This document shows, one piece after another, positions 52,351 to 62,834 of a stretch of 64,000 bases of DNA; the stretch's first letter is position 1, and each line of letters opens with the position of its first letter. The notes under the pieces are model-generated. The model saw only the letters and a list, made by a program, of their open reading frames with translations, was not told where the DNA came from and searched no databases. The translations under genes and the position numbers were made by a program. This stretch comes from Massilia sp. erpn (lineage in GTDB: Bacteria; Pseudomonadota; Gammaproteobacteria; Burkholderiales; Burkholderiaceae_D), in contig NZ_CP053748.1 in assembly GCF_024400215.1 (NCBI RefSeq), forward strand, positions 248,001-312,000, written 5' to 3'.

Positions 52351-53353
52351 AGAAGCCCTGTCCGCCGCCGAATGCGTCGCCAACCAGTTGGCGAACGATT
52401 CGGAGCGTTACGCAGAGCTGGGACGCAAGCTGAGGAGCACGCCCTTCTCCACCGCGCTGACCGTGGCGCGCGGCAGTTCGGACCACGCGTCCAATTACAT
52501 CGCCTACCTGATCATGGCGCGCCTGGGCCGCGTGGTCGCCTCGCTGCCGATGTCCCTGGTCACGCTGCACAAGTCGCCGCTGATCACGCGCGACACGCTG
52601 ACCATCGCCGTCTCCCAGTCCGGCCAAAGCCCGGACGTGGTGGAACCGATCCGCTACTTCCGCGACGGCGGCGCCACCACCGTGGCCCTGGTCAACGACA
52701 TCGACTCGCCGCTGGCGCAGGCCGCCGAATGGGCCATGCCGCTGCGCGCCGGCAAAGAACAGAGCGTGGCCGCCACCAAGAGCTTCATCACCTCCCTGGT
52801 TGCCGGTGCGCGCCTGGTGGCGCAATGGCAGAACGATCCCGAGCTGCTGGCCGGCCTGGCCGCGCTGCCCGAAGCCCTGCAAACCGCTACCCAGGCCGAC
52901 TGGACGCCTGCCCTCGACGTGCTGGCCCCGGCCAAGAACATCATGGTGGTGGGACGCGGCATCAGCTTCCCGGTGGCGCTGGAATCGGCCCTGAAATTCA
53001 AGGAAACCTCGGCCCTGCAGGCGGAAGCCTTCAGCGGCGCGGAAATCAAGCACGGTCCGATGGCCCTGATCGAAGAAGGCTATCCGCTGCTGATCTTCGC
53101 CACCCGCGGCCCAACCCAGGCCGGTCTGCTGGCCCTGGCCGACGAGATGCGCGGCCGCGGCGCGCGCGTGCTGCTGGCCGCGCCGGACGATGTGGCGCAA
53201 CGCGACCTGACCTTGCCGGTTGCCGCGACGCCGGACCTCGATCCTATCGTGGCAATCCAGGCCTTCTACGTGATGGCGGCCAAGCTGTCGGCTGCGCGCG
53301 GCCTGGACCCTGACCGTCCGCGCCACCTGAGCAAAGTCACCAAAACCAACTAA
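52331..53353 (+). CDS. SIS-type glucosamine-6-phosphate deaminase (NagB-II)
   Basis: A 340-residue protein with two sugar-isomerase domains: TVARGSSDHASNYIAYLIMA, AVSQSGQSPDVVEPIRYF (first SIS phosphate site) and SALQAEAFSGAEIKHGPMAL (second). Such GlmS-like enzymes without a glutaminase domain replace NagB in many proteobacteria, converting glucosamine-6-P to fructose-6-P and ammonia. The GTG start at 52331 lies within the end of nagA after GGAGAAC. Position between nagA and a sugar ABC importer supports this role. Confidence 0.9.
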   Translation: MTSMMLKEALSAAECVANQLANDSERYAELGRKLRSTPFSTALTVARGSSDHASNYIAYLIMARLGRVVASLPMSLVTLHKSPLITRDTLTIAVSQSGQSPDVVEPIRYFRDGGATTVALVNDIDSPLAQAAEWAMPLRAGKEQSVAATKSFITSLVAGARLVAQWQNDPELLAGLAALPEALQTATQADWTPALDVLAPAKNIMVVGRGISFPVALESALKFKETSALQAEAFSGAEIKHGPMALIEEGYPLLIFATRGPTQAGLLALADEMRGRGARVLLAAPDDVAQRDLTLPVAATPDLDPIVAIQAFYVMAAKLSAARGLDPDRPRHLSKVTKTN

Positions 53354-53375
53354 GTAAGCTAGACCCTGGCCATCG

Positions 53376-54800
53376 ATGAAAATCAAGACCATGCTGAGCG
53401 CATTGATGGCCATGGGCTGCGCCGCCGCCGTGGCGGCCGCGCCTGCGCAGAAGATCGAATTCTGGACCTTCAGCATGAAGCCCAAGTTCACACCCTACTT
53501 TGACGGCATCGTCAAAAACTACGAAGCCGCCAATCCGGGCGTGAAAGTGGAATGGGTGGACTTCCCCTGGGACGTGATCCAGACCAAATTGGTGACGCGC
53601 ATCGTGGCCGGCACGCCGCCGGCCCTGGTCAACCTGAACGTGCCCTGGGCCGACGAGTTTGCGCGCGACGGCCTGCTCACCGCTGTCGACGGTCTGCTGA
53701 ACGAAGAAGCGCGCGGCCACTACCTGCCCGCCGCATTGCAGGACTTGAACTTCGGCGGCAAGACCTACGGCTTCCCGATGTACAGCAATGTCGCCGTCAT
53801 CACCTACAACACCGAGATATTCAAAGCCGCCGGCATCGCGCGCGCGCCGCGCAGCCTGGACGAGCAGCTCGCGTTTGCGCGCCAGATCGCCGAACGCACC
53901 GGCAAGGCCGGCCTGTGTCCCGCCCTGGCCAAGATCGACGGTTTGATGATGCAGCAAGGCCTGCCGGTGATCGCCAACGGCCGCGCCGTCTTCAATTCGC
54001 CCGCGCACGTCGCCCTGATCCGCAAGCTGGCCGATACCTACAAGGCCGGCGGTCTGCTGAAAGACAGCCTGTTCGCCGAGGACAACTTCCCCGCCGCCAT
54101 CGCCGCCTACAAGGGCGGCCGGCTCGGCATGCTGCTGGCGCCGCCGACTGCGGTGAAACGCATCGAAGCCGACGCCAAGGACATCTACGCCATCACCGAC
54201 GTCGCCCCCGCGCCACTGGGACCGACCGGCATTGCCGACGGCGGCTGGCTGATCCACTTCGCCGTTCCCGCGGGCGTGGATGCCAAGCTGCTGCCCGCCA
54301 TCGGCAAATTCGCCCGCTACCTCAGCAACGACGCCAACCAGCTCGAATTCGCGCGGCAAGCCAGCGTGTATCCCGCCGCCGCCAAAGCCGCGCGCGATCC
54401 CTTCTTCATGACCGTGCCGCCGCGTGCCGGCGCCGCCGAAAAAGCCGTCGCCGCCGGCGCCGTCAGCATGCCCCACTCGCGCACCTTGTATGTGGCCGGT
54501 ATCCCCGACTACGACGAGCTGCGCCGCTCCCTGGTCAAAGCCGTCGAAGCCGGCGTCACCGGCCGCCAGGACATCCAGCAAGCCCTCGACGCCGCCGTCG
54601 CCATCTGGAACAAAAAGCTCGCCAAGCAGCGCGCCCTTACAGCTCAGCCTGTGTCCACCCTGGTGCCAGGCACCAAAGTAGACGCCCCGGTGCCAGACAC
54701 CAAATCGGACACGGCCTCGACAATTGACATGGCTCAGCTCGTGTCCGATTTGGGGTCTGACCCCAAGGTGGACACGAGCTGGGCTGTGGGGGGGATGTGA
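53376..54800 (+). CDS. Sugar ABC transporter substrate-binding protein with a repeat-derived tail
   Basis: A 474-residue binding protein of family 1 for oligosaccharides. The signal peptide is MKIKTMLSALMAMGCAAAVA followed by AAPAQK. The mature part has IEFWTFSMKPKFTPYFDGIV, VEWVDFPWDVIQTKLVTRIV and YSNVAVITYNTEIFKAAGIA. It probably delivers GlcNAc or chitobiose to the permeases encoded next. The natural end appears to be around KKLAKQ; the last 55 residues (from about residue 420) are encoded by hairpin repeat copy E and read [20 protein letters not shown] and on to VDTSWAVGGM. Whether this tail affects transport is unknown. Confidence 0.9.
   Translation: MKIKTMLSALMAMGCAAAVAAAPAQKIEFWTFSMKPKFTPYFDGIVKNYEAANPGVKVEWVDFPWDVIQTKLVTRIVAGTPPALVNLNVPWADEFARDGLLTAVDGLLNEEARGHYLPAALQDLNFGGKTYGFPMYSNVAVITYNTEIFKAAGIARAPRSLDEQLAFARQIAERTGKAGLCPALAKIDGLMMQQGLPVIANGRAVFNSPAHVALIRKLADTYKAGGLLKDSLFAEDNFPAAIAAYKGGRLGMLLAPPTAVKRIEADAKDIYAITDVAPAPLGPTGIADGGWLIHFAVPAGVDAKLLPAIGKFARYLSNDANQLEFARQASVYPAAAKAARDPFFMTVPPRAGAAEKAVAAGAVSMPHSRTLYVAGIPDYDELRRSLVKAVEAGVTGRQDIQQALDAAVAIWNKKLAKQRALTAQPVSTLVPGTKVDAPVPDTKSDTASTIDMAQLVSDLGSDPKVDTSWAVGGM
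54638..54788. repeat. Hairpin repeat copy E (type II, multiple) inside the binding-protein gene
   Basis: The block opens with TTACAGCTCAGCC and ends in GAGCTGGGCTGTG, the type II flanks. Inside are two units: 54652-54711, with GTGTCC...GGACAC borders and degenerate inner stems, and 54741-54775 (GTGTCCGATTTGGGG / CCCCAAGGTGGACAC arms). The whole block is open in the gene's frame. Confidence 0.85.
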
Positions 54801-55660
54801 TGCGGCGGCAGAGTCTGCAGGCTTGGCTGTTTTTGGCGCCGGCATTGGTGTTGCTGGCGGCGTTTTCGTTTTGGCCGGTGGGCTATGGTTCGTACCTGGC
54901 CTTTACCGACTTTAGCCTGATCCGGCCGACGCAGTGGGTGGGGCTGGAGAATTTCGAGTACATCTTCGATAACGAGATGTTCGTCACGGGCCTGAAAAAT
55001 TCGCTGCTGTTCCTGTTGATGGTGCCTTTTGTGCAGGTCGGGGCGATTGCGCTGGCGGTGCTGGTGAACAACCGCCTGCCGGGCATCCGCCTGTTCCGCG
55101 CGGCCTATTACGTGCCGGTGGTGACGACGGTCTCCGTGGTCGGCATCATGTGGGGCTTCATGTTCCATGAACAGGGGACGCTGAATTATGTGCTCACTAC
55201 CTTGCGCCTGGTGAACGCCCCCGTGGGCTGGCTGTCGGACGATACCCTGGCCCTGTTCTGCATCATGTTCGTGACACTGTGGCGCGGCCTGGGCTGGTAT
55301 ATGGTGATGTATCTGGCGGCATTGCAGTCGGTGCCTGCCGATATGCAGGAGGCCGCGATCCTCGATGGCGCCAACCGCTGGCAGCGTTTCTGGAAGATCA
55401 CCATCCCCATGCTGCGTCCCACCATCATGGTCTGCTCCATCCTGTCGGTGCTGGCCGCGCTGAAGGCATACCAGGAGGTGGACGTGCTGACCCAGGGCGG
55501 GCCGATGAACTCCACCTTCACCGCCCTGTACTACGCTTACGACCAGGGTCTCAAGCACCTCAAGCTGCCGCGCGCGCTGGCCGCCAGCTTTGTCGTCTCC
55601 GTATTCTGCGTCGGCATCGCCGTGCTGTGCCTGCGCTATCTGAAGCCTAAGCACCGCTGA
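54800..55660 (+). CDS. ABC sugar permease, first subunit (MalF type)
   Basis: A 286-residue inner-membrane permease with six predicted helices; ATG 54800 overlaps the TGA of the binding-protein gene. The EAA loop is visible as MQEAAILDGANRWQRFWKIT. Helices include LFLAPALVLLAAFSFWPVGY. It would form a heterodimer with the next gene's product. Confidence 0.92.
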   Translation: MRRQSLQAWLFLAPALVLLAAFSFWPVGYGSYLAFTDFSLIRPTQWVGLENFEYIFDNEMFVTGLKNSLLFLLMVPFVQVGAIALAVLVNNRLPGIRLFRAAYYVPVVTTVSVVGIMWGFMFHEQGTLNYVLTTLRLVNAPVGWLSDDTLALFCIMFVTLWRGLGWYMVMYLAALQSVPADMQEAAILDGANRWQRFWKITIPMLRPTIMVCSILSVLAALKAYQEVDVLTQGGPMNSTFTALYYAYDQGLKHLKLPRALAASFVVSVFCVGIAVLCLRYLKPKHR

Positions 55661-56478
55661 TGAAAACGCGCACCTTCCAGGCCGCCGGCCACTATCTTCT
55701 GCTGTGCGCGATCGCGCTGGTCTGCGTCTTCCCGTTCTGGTGGACGCTGGTGACGGCGCTTTCCACTGAGGGCAATATCTTCGCTTTCCCGCCCACCTTC
55801 TGGCCGAAGTCGCCCTCGCTGGCGAATTTCGAGGAGGTGTTCCGCGTGATTCCGATCCTGTCCTTCTTCAAGAATTCCGTGCTGATTGCCGCCTTCACCG
55901 TGTTCTGGAAGCTGGTGCTGTGCTCCCTGGCCGCCTATCCGCTGGCGCGCATGCAGTTCCGCGGCCGCCGCCTGGTGTTCGGCCTGATTCTGGCGACGCT
56001 GGTGCTGCCGTCCGAAGTGAACTTCCTGGTCAACTTCATCACGGTGACGAAACTGAGCCTGGTCGATACCTATGCCGGCGTGATCCTGCCGAATGTGGTG
56101 ACGGCGGTCGCCATCCTGCTGCTGAAACAGGCTTTCGAGGAAGTGCCGCAGGATCTGATCGACGCCGCACGCGTTGACGGCGCCTCGGAATGGATCATCT
56201 TCAGCCGCATCATGCTGCCCCTGATTACGCCCTGGCTGGCGACGGTGGGCATTCTGACAGCGGTGGAAGCATGGAACGAATATATCTGGCCATCCATCGT
56301 GATGAGCAAGCCGGACGAGTTCCCGCTGTCGGTGGGTGTGCTGTATTTGCGCGGCACCTTCGGCAGCAGCACGCGCGTGATCGCCGCCGGCACGGTGCTC
56401 ACCATTCTGCCGACGCTGGCAGCCTTCCTGTTCACACAAAGATTCTTCATGCGCGGCATGGACGGGGCCGTGAAGTAA
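55660..56478 (+). CDS. ABC sugar permease, second subunit (MalG type)
   Basis: A 272-residue permease whose ATG shares a base with the stop of the first permease gene. EAA loop: PQDLIDAARVDGASEWIIFS. The MalG-like C-terminus (LPTLAAFLFTQRFFMRGMDG AVK) is typical. Substrate specificity comes from the binding protein. Confidence 0.92.
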   Translation: MKTRTFQAAGHYLLLCAIALVCVFPFWWTLVTALSTEGNIFAFPPTFWPKSPSLANFEEVFRVIPILSFFKNSVLIAAFTVFWKLVLCSLAAYPLARMQFRGRRLVFGLILATLVLPSEVNFLVNFITVTKLSLVDTYAGVILPNVVTAVAILLLKQAFEEVPQDLIDAARVDGASEWIIFSRIMLPLITPWLATVGILTAVEAWNEYIWPSIVMSKPDEFPLSVGVLYLRGTFGSSTRVIAAGTVLTILPTLAAFLFTQRFFMRGMDGAVK

Positions 56479-56523
56479 GCAGCAGAACCCACGATTACAC
56501 AAATATATAGAGGACGACGCAGA

Positions 56524-57834
56524 ATGGACAACCGTACATCCAAAGGCCGCAGCCCGCTGACCTGGATACCCACCCTGTATTTCGCGCAGGGGCTGCCCTA
56601 CTTCGCGGTGGCGCTGATCGCCGGCATGATGTTGAAGAGCATGGGCGTGCCGAACGACGATATCGGGCACTGGACCGCTTATATCGGCGCGGCCTGGGTC
56701 TTCAAGCCGCTGTGGAGCCCCTTCCTCGAACTGGCCAGCAGCAAGAAGCTGATCGTGGTCAGCTTCCAGCTGATCGGCGGCGTCTGTCTCGGCCTGGTGG
56801 CGCTGGCCCTGCACCTGCCGGCATGGATGGTGATCAGCATCGTCTGCCTTGGCCTGGTGGCGATCGCCTCGGCCACCCACGATATCGCCTGCGACGGCTG
56901 CTACATCGCCAGCCTGACCGAGAAGCAGCAGGCGCAGTACGCCGGCTGGACCGGCACCTTCTTCAACGCCGGCCGCTTCATTTCGCTGGGCGGCCTGGTG
57001 ATCCTGGCCGGCTATCTGGAAAAGACCCAGGGCGTGGTGCCGGCATGGACCGCGATCTTCCTGATCCTGTCGGCCACCATGATCACGCTCGGCCTGTACC
57101 ACAGCTGGGCGCTGCCGCTGGCGCCCAATCCGATCACCGACAACCACACCGTGGCCGGCGTGGCGCGCACGCTGAAGGACGTGATCATCGCTTACTTCAA
57201 GAAACCGGGCATCTGGGTTTCCATCCTCTTCATCATCCTGTTCCGCGCCGGCGAAGCCCAGGTGCAGACCATCGGCCCGCTGTTCCTGCGCGAGGCGCGC
57301 AATTTGGGTGGCCTGGGCCTGAGCACGGCCGAAGTGGGCGCCGTGTACGGCACCACCGGCACCATCGCCTTCATCGTCGGCAGCGTGGCTGGCGGCTACT
57401 TCACGTCCTGGCTTAGCCTGAAGCGCGCCATTCTCTTCCTGATCCTGGCGATGAATCTGCCGAACCTGGTGTTCTACTTCCTGTCCACCACCCTGCCGAC
57501 CGACCTGACCGTCATCGGCATCGCCCTCGGCCTGGAAATGTTCGGCTATGGCTTCGGCTTCGTCGGCCTGATCCTGTACATGATGCAGGTGGTCGCACCG
57601 GGCAAATACCAGACCGCCCACTATGCCTTCTCGACCGGCATCATGCAGCTCGGCTTCGTGCTGTTCAAATGGATCAGCGGCGATATCCAGGTGGCGCTCG
57701 GCTATCACAAGTTCTTCCTCTGGGTGCTGATCAGCGCCGTGCCTGTGGCCATCCTGTCGCAGCTGATTCCAATGAACTCGCGGGAGAAAAGCGTAACGGA
57801 GGCGCCGCAGCAGCAGGCCGCCGCCGCGAGCTGA
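56524..57834 (+). CDS. AmpG-like MFS permease
   Basis: A 436-residue transporter with 12 helices, [20 protein letters not shown] at the start. The LYFAQGLPY motif and the second-loop pattern [20 protein letters not shown] are those of AmpG-type muropeptide permeases, which bring GlcNAc-anhydroMurNAc peptides into the cytoplasm. Inside an amino-sugar operon, between ABC permease and ATPase genes, it may import GlcNAc or cell-wall fragments as an alternative route. Family assignment is firm; substrate is inference. Confidence 0.82.
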   Translation: MDNRTSKGRSPLTWIPTLYFAQGLPYFAVALIAGMMLKSMGVPNDDIGHWTAYIGAAWVFKPLWSPFLELASSKKLIVVSFQLIGGVCLGLVALALHLPAWMVISIVCLGLVAIASATHDIACDGCYIASLTEKQQAQYAGWTGTFFNAGRFISLGGLVILAGYLEKTQGVVPAWTAIFLILSATMITLGLYHSWALPLAPNPITDNHTVAGVARTLKDVIIAYFKKPGIWVSILFIILFRAGEAQVQTIGPLFLREARNLGGLGLSTAEVGAVYGTTGTIAFIVGSVAGGYFTSWLSLKRAILFLILAMNLPNLVFYFLSTTLPTDLTVIGIALGLEMFGYGFGFVGLILYMMQVVAPGKYQTAHYAFSTGIMQLGFVLFKWISGDIQVALGYHKFFLWVLISAVPVAILSQLIPMNSREKSVTEAPQQQAAAAS

Positions 57835-57838
57835 CAGC

Positions 57839-58945
<1,107 letters not shown>

Positions 58946-59038
58946 GCTTTGGTAACAATTGCGCACCCTTGAATACCTGTTATGTCCCCAATTTATGGGA
59001 CAATAGAAGTTTGTTTCCGTCCTAAGGATTTTTTTGCC

Positions 59039-60349
59039 ATGTCCAAGTCCCGCATTGCCCGCATTAGCCTGCTCCTGGCCGCCATCGGCCTGAATGCCGC
59101 TCCAGCCTTCATCGGCACCGCCCACGCCCAGGAAAAAGACAAGGCAGCTGCCGCGGCAGCAGCGGCGGCAGAAGCAGCAAAACAGGATACCGTGCGTCCC
59201 GACCTGTTCAAACTGGTCGACCCAGCCGTCATCAAGCCGCTGATGGACGCAAAAAACTACGCCGAAGTGGAAAGCCGCATCAAACAGGGCGAGGCGCTGC
59301 CAACCCTGTCCGCCTATGAGAGCTTTGTGCTGAACCGCCTGCGCGTGGCGCTGGGTTCGGCCACCAACAACCAGCCGATGATGACCGCCGGCCTGGCCGC
59401 CGTGATCGAATCGGGCAAGCTGTCCGATAAAGAGCGCGGCGACTTCATTCAGGCGCTGGCCACTACCTACTACAACAATAAGGACTACACCAACGCCATC
59501 GTCTGGTTCAACCGCTATGCCAAGGAAAGCGGTGACGCGGCCAAGAACCGCCAGCACGTGCTGCGTTCCTACTACTTCAATAACGACTTCGCCACCGCCA
59601 AGGTTGAACTGCAGAAGGATCTGGCAGCCAAGCAGCAGTCGAACACCGCGCCAAGCATGGAAGAGCTGCAGCTGCTGGCCAATATCGGCGCCAAGTCGAA
59701 AGACCCGGCGACCTATCTGGTGGCGATGGAAAACCTGGTCAAATACTATCCAACCGACGACTACTGGCTGGACCTGCTGAGCCGCACCCAGGGCAAGGCC
59801 ACCTACTCGACCCGCTTCGCGCTGGACGTGTTCCGCCTGGAGAAAGCCGCCGTGTCGAAAATGGCGCCGGAAGAGTACACCGAGATGGCGGAACTGGCCC
59901 TTCTGGCCGGCTTCCCGACCGAAGCCAAGAAAGCCATGGACGCCGGCTACGCGCTGGGCGTACTGGGCACCGGCCCGAACGCCGACAAGCACCGCAAAGT
60001 GCGCGACCAGGCCAACCGCCAGGCTGCCGACGACAGCAAGAACATCGCCTCCGGCGAAGCCTCGGCCAAGAAATCCAAGGACGGCACTGGCCTGGTCAAC
60101 CTGGGCTATGCCTACGTGACCATGGAGCAGTTCGACAAGGGCATTGACCTGATCCAGCAAGGTATCGCCAAGGGTGGCCTGAAAAATGCGGAAGACGCCA
60201 AGCTGCGCCTGGGCGTCTCCTACGCGCTGGCTGGCAAGAAGGATGAAGCCATCAAGACCCTGGAAACCGTGACCGGCACCGACGGCCGCAACGACCTGGC
60301 CCGCTACTGGATTTTGTGGGTGAACCGCCCAGCCACCGCCGCCAAATAA
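59039..60349 (+). CDS. Exported TPR-type protein
   Basis: A 436-residue protein starting at ATG 59039. The signal peptide ends near GTAHAQEK, followed by an Ala-rich linker. The rest is helical with TPR-like repeats (FIQALATTYYNNKDYTNAIV; LVNLGYAYVTMEQFDKGIDL; KLRLGVSYALAGKKDEAIKT). TPR proteins act as scaffolds. It follows the ABC ATPase by 93 bases and its own terminator follows, so it is probably a separate unit, yet its place in the amino-sugar locus suggests a periplasmic accessory role. Confidence 0.8.
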   Translation: MSKSRIARISLLLAAIGLNAAPAFIGTAHAQEKDKAAAAAAAAAEAAKQDTVRPDLFKLVDPAVIKPLMDAKNYAEVESRIKQGEALPTLSAYESFVLNRLRVALGSATNNQPMMTAGLAAVIESGKLSDKERGDFIQALATTYYNNKDYTNAIVWFNRYAKESGDAAKNRQHVLRSYYFNNDFATAKVELQKDLAAKQQSNTAPSMEELQLLANIGAKSKDPATYLVAMENLVKYYPTDDYWLDLLSRTQGKATYSTRFALDVFRLEKAAVSKMAPEEYTEMAELALLAGFPTEAKKAMDAGYALGVLGTGPNADKHRKVRDQANRQAADDSKNIASGEASAKKSKDGTGLVNLGYAYVTMEQFDKGIDLIQQGIAKGGLKNAEDAKLRLGVSYALAGKKDEAIKTLETVTGTDGRNDLARYWILWVNRPATAAK

Positions 60350-60364
60350 GCGCGGTACCGGCAC

Positions 60365-60399
60365 AGCGGGTAGAGGCGCAAGCCCTGCCCGCTTTTTTT
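60365..60399 (+). terminator. Rho-independent terminator
   Basis: AGCGGG and CCCGCT arms with an imperfect upper stem (TAGAGGC / GCCCTG) and a GCAA loop, then seven T residues. It ends the TPR gene and precedes hairpin repeat F. Confidence 0.8.
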
Positions 60400-60408
60400 C
60401 GCCTGCGC

Positions 60409-60467
60409 TACAGCCCAGCCCGTGTCCGATTGGGGTCAGACCCCAATCGGACACGGGCTGGGCTGTA
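60409..60467. repeat. Hairpin repeat copy F (type II, perfect 28-bp palindrome)
   Basis: Two 28-base arms, beginning TACAGCCCAGCCCGTGTCCG and running to GGGGT, pair perfectly around CAG. The outer part (TACAGCCCAGCCCGTGTCC) is the type II flank and the inner part is the GTCC...GGAC core. It is the cleanest copy and lies between the TPR gene terminator and the next start. Confidence 0.92.
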
Positions 60468-60519
60468 AGAGCAAGGCTTTGCGCCGGCTGTGGCGCTGAT
60501 CGAGAACGGAAGTTTGCCT

Positions 60520-61767
60520 ATGCCTCATTCCTCCGCTTCGCCTGCCTTTTCCGCCACCAAGGCGCAGAGCCGCCCTCCGCACGCCAGCGCCACAACGGCG
60601 CGGCGCCTGCTCAGCCTTGATGCTTTCCGCGGCTTCGTGATTCTCGCCATGATCTGGGTGAACTATATCGCGGGCATGCCGGGCATCCCGCCTTGGCTGG
60701 AGCATGCCAGTGCCAAGGCCGACGGCTTCACCCTGCCCGATCTGGTCTTCCCCGGCTTCCTCTTCATCGTCGGCATCGCCATTCCGCTCTCGCTGCACAA
60801 GTCCATCGGCCACTTCTCGCTGCCGCTGCTGGGCCGCTTGGCGTGGCGCGCGGGCAGCCTGATGCTTGCCGGCGTGGTGCTGGCCAACGCTTACCGCTAT
60901 GATGCGGCGCATGCGCTGCTGCCGCGCGCCTGGTATTTTCTGCTGTTCTACGTAGCGATGATCCTGCTGTGGCGTCAGACGGCGCAGCGCAGCTGGAGTT
61001 TTTGGGCTGGCGTGCTGCTGATGCTCTTCCTGCTCGCCAGCTTTCGCGGCACGCTGAATGCGGAATTCAGCAGCGTGTATCTGCAGCATAGCTGGTGGGG
61101 CATACTCGGCATGATCGGTTGGGCTTATCTGCTGTGCAGCCTGATCTACCTGGCCGCGCGCGGCCATGGTGCGGCGCTGATGGGCGCCCTCGCCGCGCTG
61201 ATCGTACTGTATATGGGCTGCAAGGCCGGTGCGCTGGCCGGGGTGCAGCAGGCGGTGAATGGCTTCGTCAACCTGCCCGAGGTATTGGGTTCCACCGCGG
61301 CCAATGTGCTGGCCGGCACGCTGGTCGGCAATCTGTTCGTGGCGCAATCAGCCGGACACCGTCAGCGCATCCGCTTCATGTTCCTCTTTGCGCTTGGCCT
61401 GTTGCTGTGCGGCCTGCTCCTGCGGCCCTACCACGGCATCAACAAGATTCAGGCGACGGAGAGCTATACCCTGGTCTGTTCAGGCATCGTGCTTGGCCTG
61501 TTCCTGCTGTTCTATATCGTGATCGATGTGTGGCAGTGGCAGGGATGGTGCGTCATCCTGCTGCCGGCGGGAGCCAACGCGCTGTTCGCCTATATCGCGC
61601 CGGACCTCTGGGAGCAATTCGCGGCCGTGCTGCATCTGCCGCGCATCTGGTGGCCATATCTGCACAGCGGCGGCATTCCCGGACTGCTGAACGCCGCCGC
61701 CATGACGCTGGCCATAATGGCGCTGGTGGCCACCGCCAACCGCGCCGGTTTCAAACTGCGCTTCTAG
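60520..61767 (+). CDS. DUF5009 / NagX-like membrane acyltransferase
   Basis: A 415-residue inner-membrane protein with about 11 helices, related to heparan-alpha-glucosaminide N-acetyltransferase. Key segments: LLSLDAFRGFVILAMIWVNY, GFTLPDLVFPGFLFIVGIAI and GWAYLLCSLIYL. I choose ATG 60520 (MPHSSASPAF) with GGAAG upstream; a GTG 30 bases earlier is possible. The family probably moves an acetyl group across the membrane to the amino group of amino sugars. It is convergent with the second acyltransferase and shares the CTAG stop with it. Confidence 0.85.
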   Translation: MPHSSASPAFSATKAQSRPPHASATTARRLLSLDAFRGFVILAMIWVNYIAGMPGIPPWLEHASAKADGFTLPDLVFPGFLFIVGIAIPLSLHKSIGHFSLPLLGRLAWRAGSLMLAGVVLANAYRYDAAHALLPRAWYFLLFYVAMILLWRQTAQRSWSFWAGVLLMLFLLASFRGTLNAEFSSVYLQHSWWGILGMIGWAYLLCSLIYLAARGHGAALMGALAALIVLYMGCKAGALAGVQQAVNGFVNLPEVLGSTAANVLAGTLVGNLFVAQSAGHRQRIRFMFLFALGLLLCGLLLRPYHGINKIQATESYTLVCSGIVLGLFLLFYIVIDVWQWQGWCVILLPAGANALFAYIAPDLWEQFAAVLHLPRIWWPYLHSGGIPGLLNAAAMTLAIMALVATANRAGFKLRF

Positions 61768-62834
61768 ACCTTAATGTAGATGCGCTTGCGATCCATGGCA
61801 TAACCGACCAGCCAGCACGCCAGCATGAAGAACAGCGCGAACAGCAGCGAGGCCAGCTTGGGCGGGGCAAACACCAGCAGCACATGCTGGTACATCCAGC
61901 CATAGGTATCGGTGACGAACAGCACCGTCGCCGCCACCTGGGCCAGCAGATAGATGAACAGGGTGTTCTTGCCGAAGACCTCGAAGAAATACGTCCAGCG
62001 CCGCTGTCCGCGCATCTCGATCACGTAGATCAGCAGCGGCAGGATCAGCAGATCCAGGCCCACGCTGAACAGCACATAGGAGCTGGTCCACAGCTTCTTA
62101 TTGATGGGGAAGGCAAGATCCCAGCACAGCGCCACGCCGATGCAGGCCACGCCCGCCATCATCAGCCGCGCCAGCGTTTCATAGCTGGCGCCCAGCGACA
62201 GGATCAGGCGTCCCGCAAAATAGCCGGCGATGACGTTGACGATGGAGGGCAAGGTACTGAGTATGCCCTCCGGATCGAACAGAACGCCCGCCTCCTCATA
62301 CATATGCGCCTTGCCCAGCACGGCCAGGTCCAGCTTGTAGGCCGCATTGCCATGCATGCTGTAGTCGCCAAACAGTGCCATCACCAGCCAATAGACCAGC
62401 AGCGCGGCGATGCAGAACCACAGCGCGCCCCGCTCTTTGCAGAAATGCAGGATCAACGCCGCGCTGCCGAAGCACAGCGCGATGCGCTGCAGAACACCCG
62501 GTATGCGCACATGGTCGAGCGGCCCGGTGAACGGGAACCAGTACACCAGAAAACCCAGCAGGAAAATCAGCGCCGTGCGCCGCCCCACCTTCGCCAGTAC
62601 CGCGCCATCGCCCTGCTCCGCATACTTGGGCAGAGCGAAGGCCAGCGCATTGCCGACCACGAAAAGAAAGGTCGGGAACACCCAGTCGGTCGGCGTGAAA
62701 CCATGCCAGTCGGCGTGCAGCAGCGGACCGTACACATGGCCCCAGTCGCCCGGCGTGTTCACCACGATCATCAGCGCCACGGTCAGGCCGCGCAGCACGT
62801 CAAGCGAGAGATAACGGTTCTGCAGTTTGCTCAT
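61764..62834 (-). CDS. Second DUF5009 / NagX-like membrane acyltransferase
   Basis: A 356-residue relative: NRYLSLDVLRGLTVALMIVV, NTPGDWGHVYGPLLHADWHG, FTPTDWVFPTFLFVVGNALA. The LDVLRG and P-x-D-WVFP-x-FLF pattern with a conserved histidine (LLHADWHG) is that of NagX proteins of chitin/GlcNAc regulons. It starts inside the end of the GH18 gene (ATGA overlap) and is read with it. Role: probably acetylation of glucosamine units so that they re-enter the GlcNAc pathway; inferred. Confidence 0.88.
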   Translation of the reverse strand: MSKLQNRYLSLDVLRGLTVALMIVVNTPGDWGHVYGPLLHADWHGFTPTDWVFPTFLFVVGNALAFALPKYAEQGDGAVLAKVGRRTALIFLLGFLVYWFPFTGPLDHVRIPGVLQRIALCFGSAALILHFCKERGALWFCIAALLVYWLVMALFGDYSMHGNAAYKLDLAVLGKAHMYEEAGVLFDPEGILSTLPSIVNVIAGYFAGRLILSLGASYETLARLMMAGVACIGVALCWDLAFPINKKLWTSSYVLFSVGLDLLILPLLIYVIEMRGQRRWTYFFEVFGKNTLFIYLLAQVAATVLFVTDTYGWMYQHVLLVFAPPKLASLLFALFFMLACWLVGYAMDRKRIYIKV

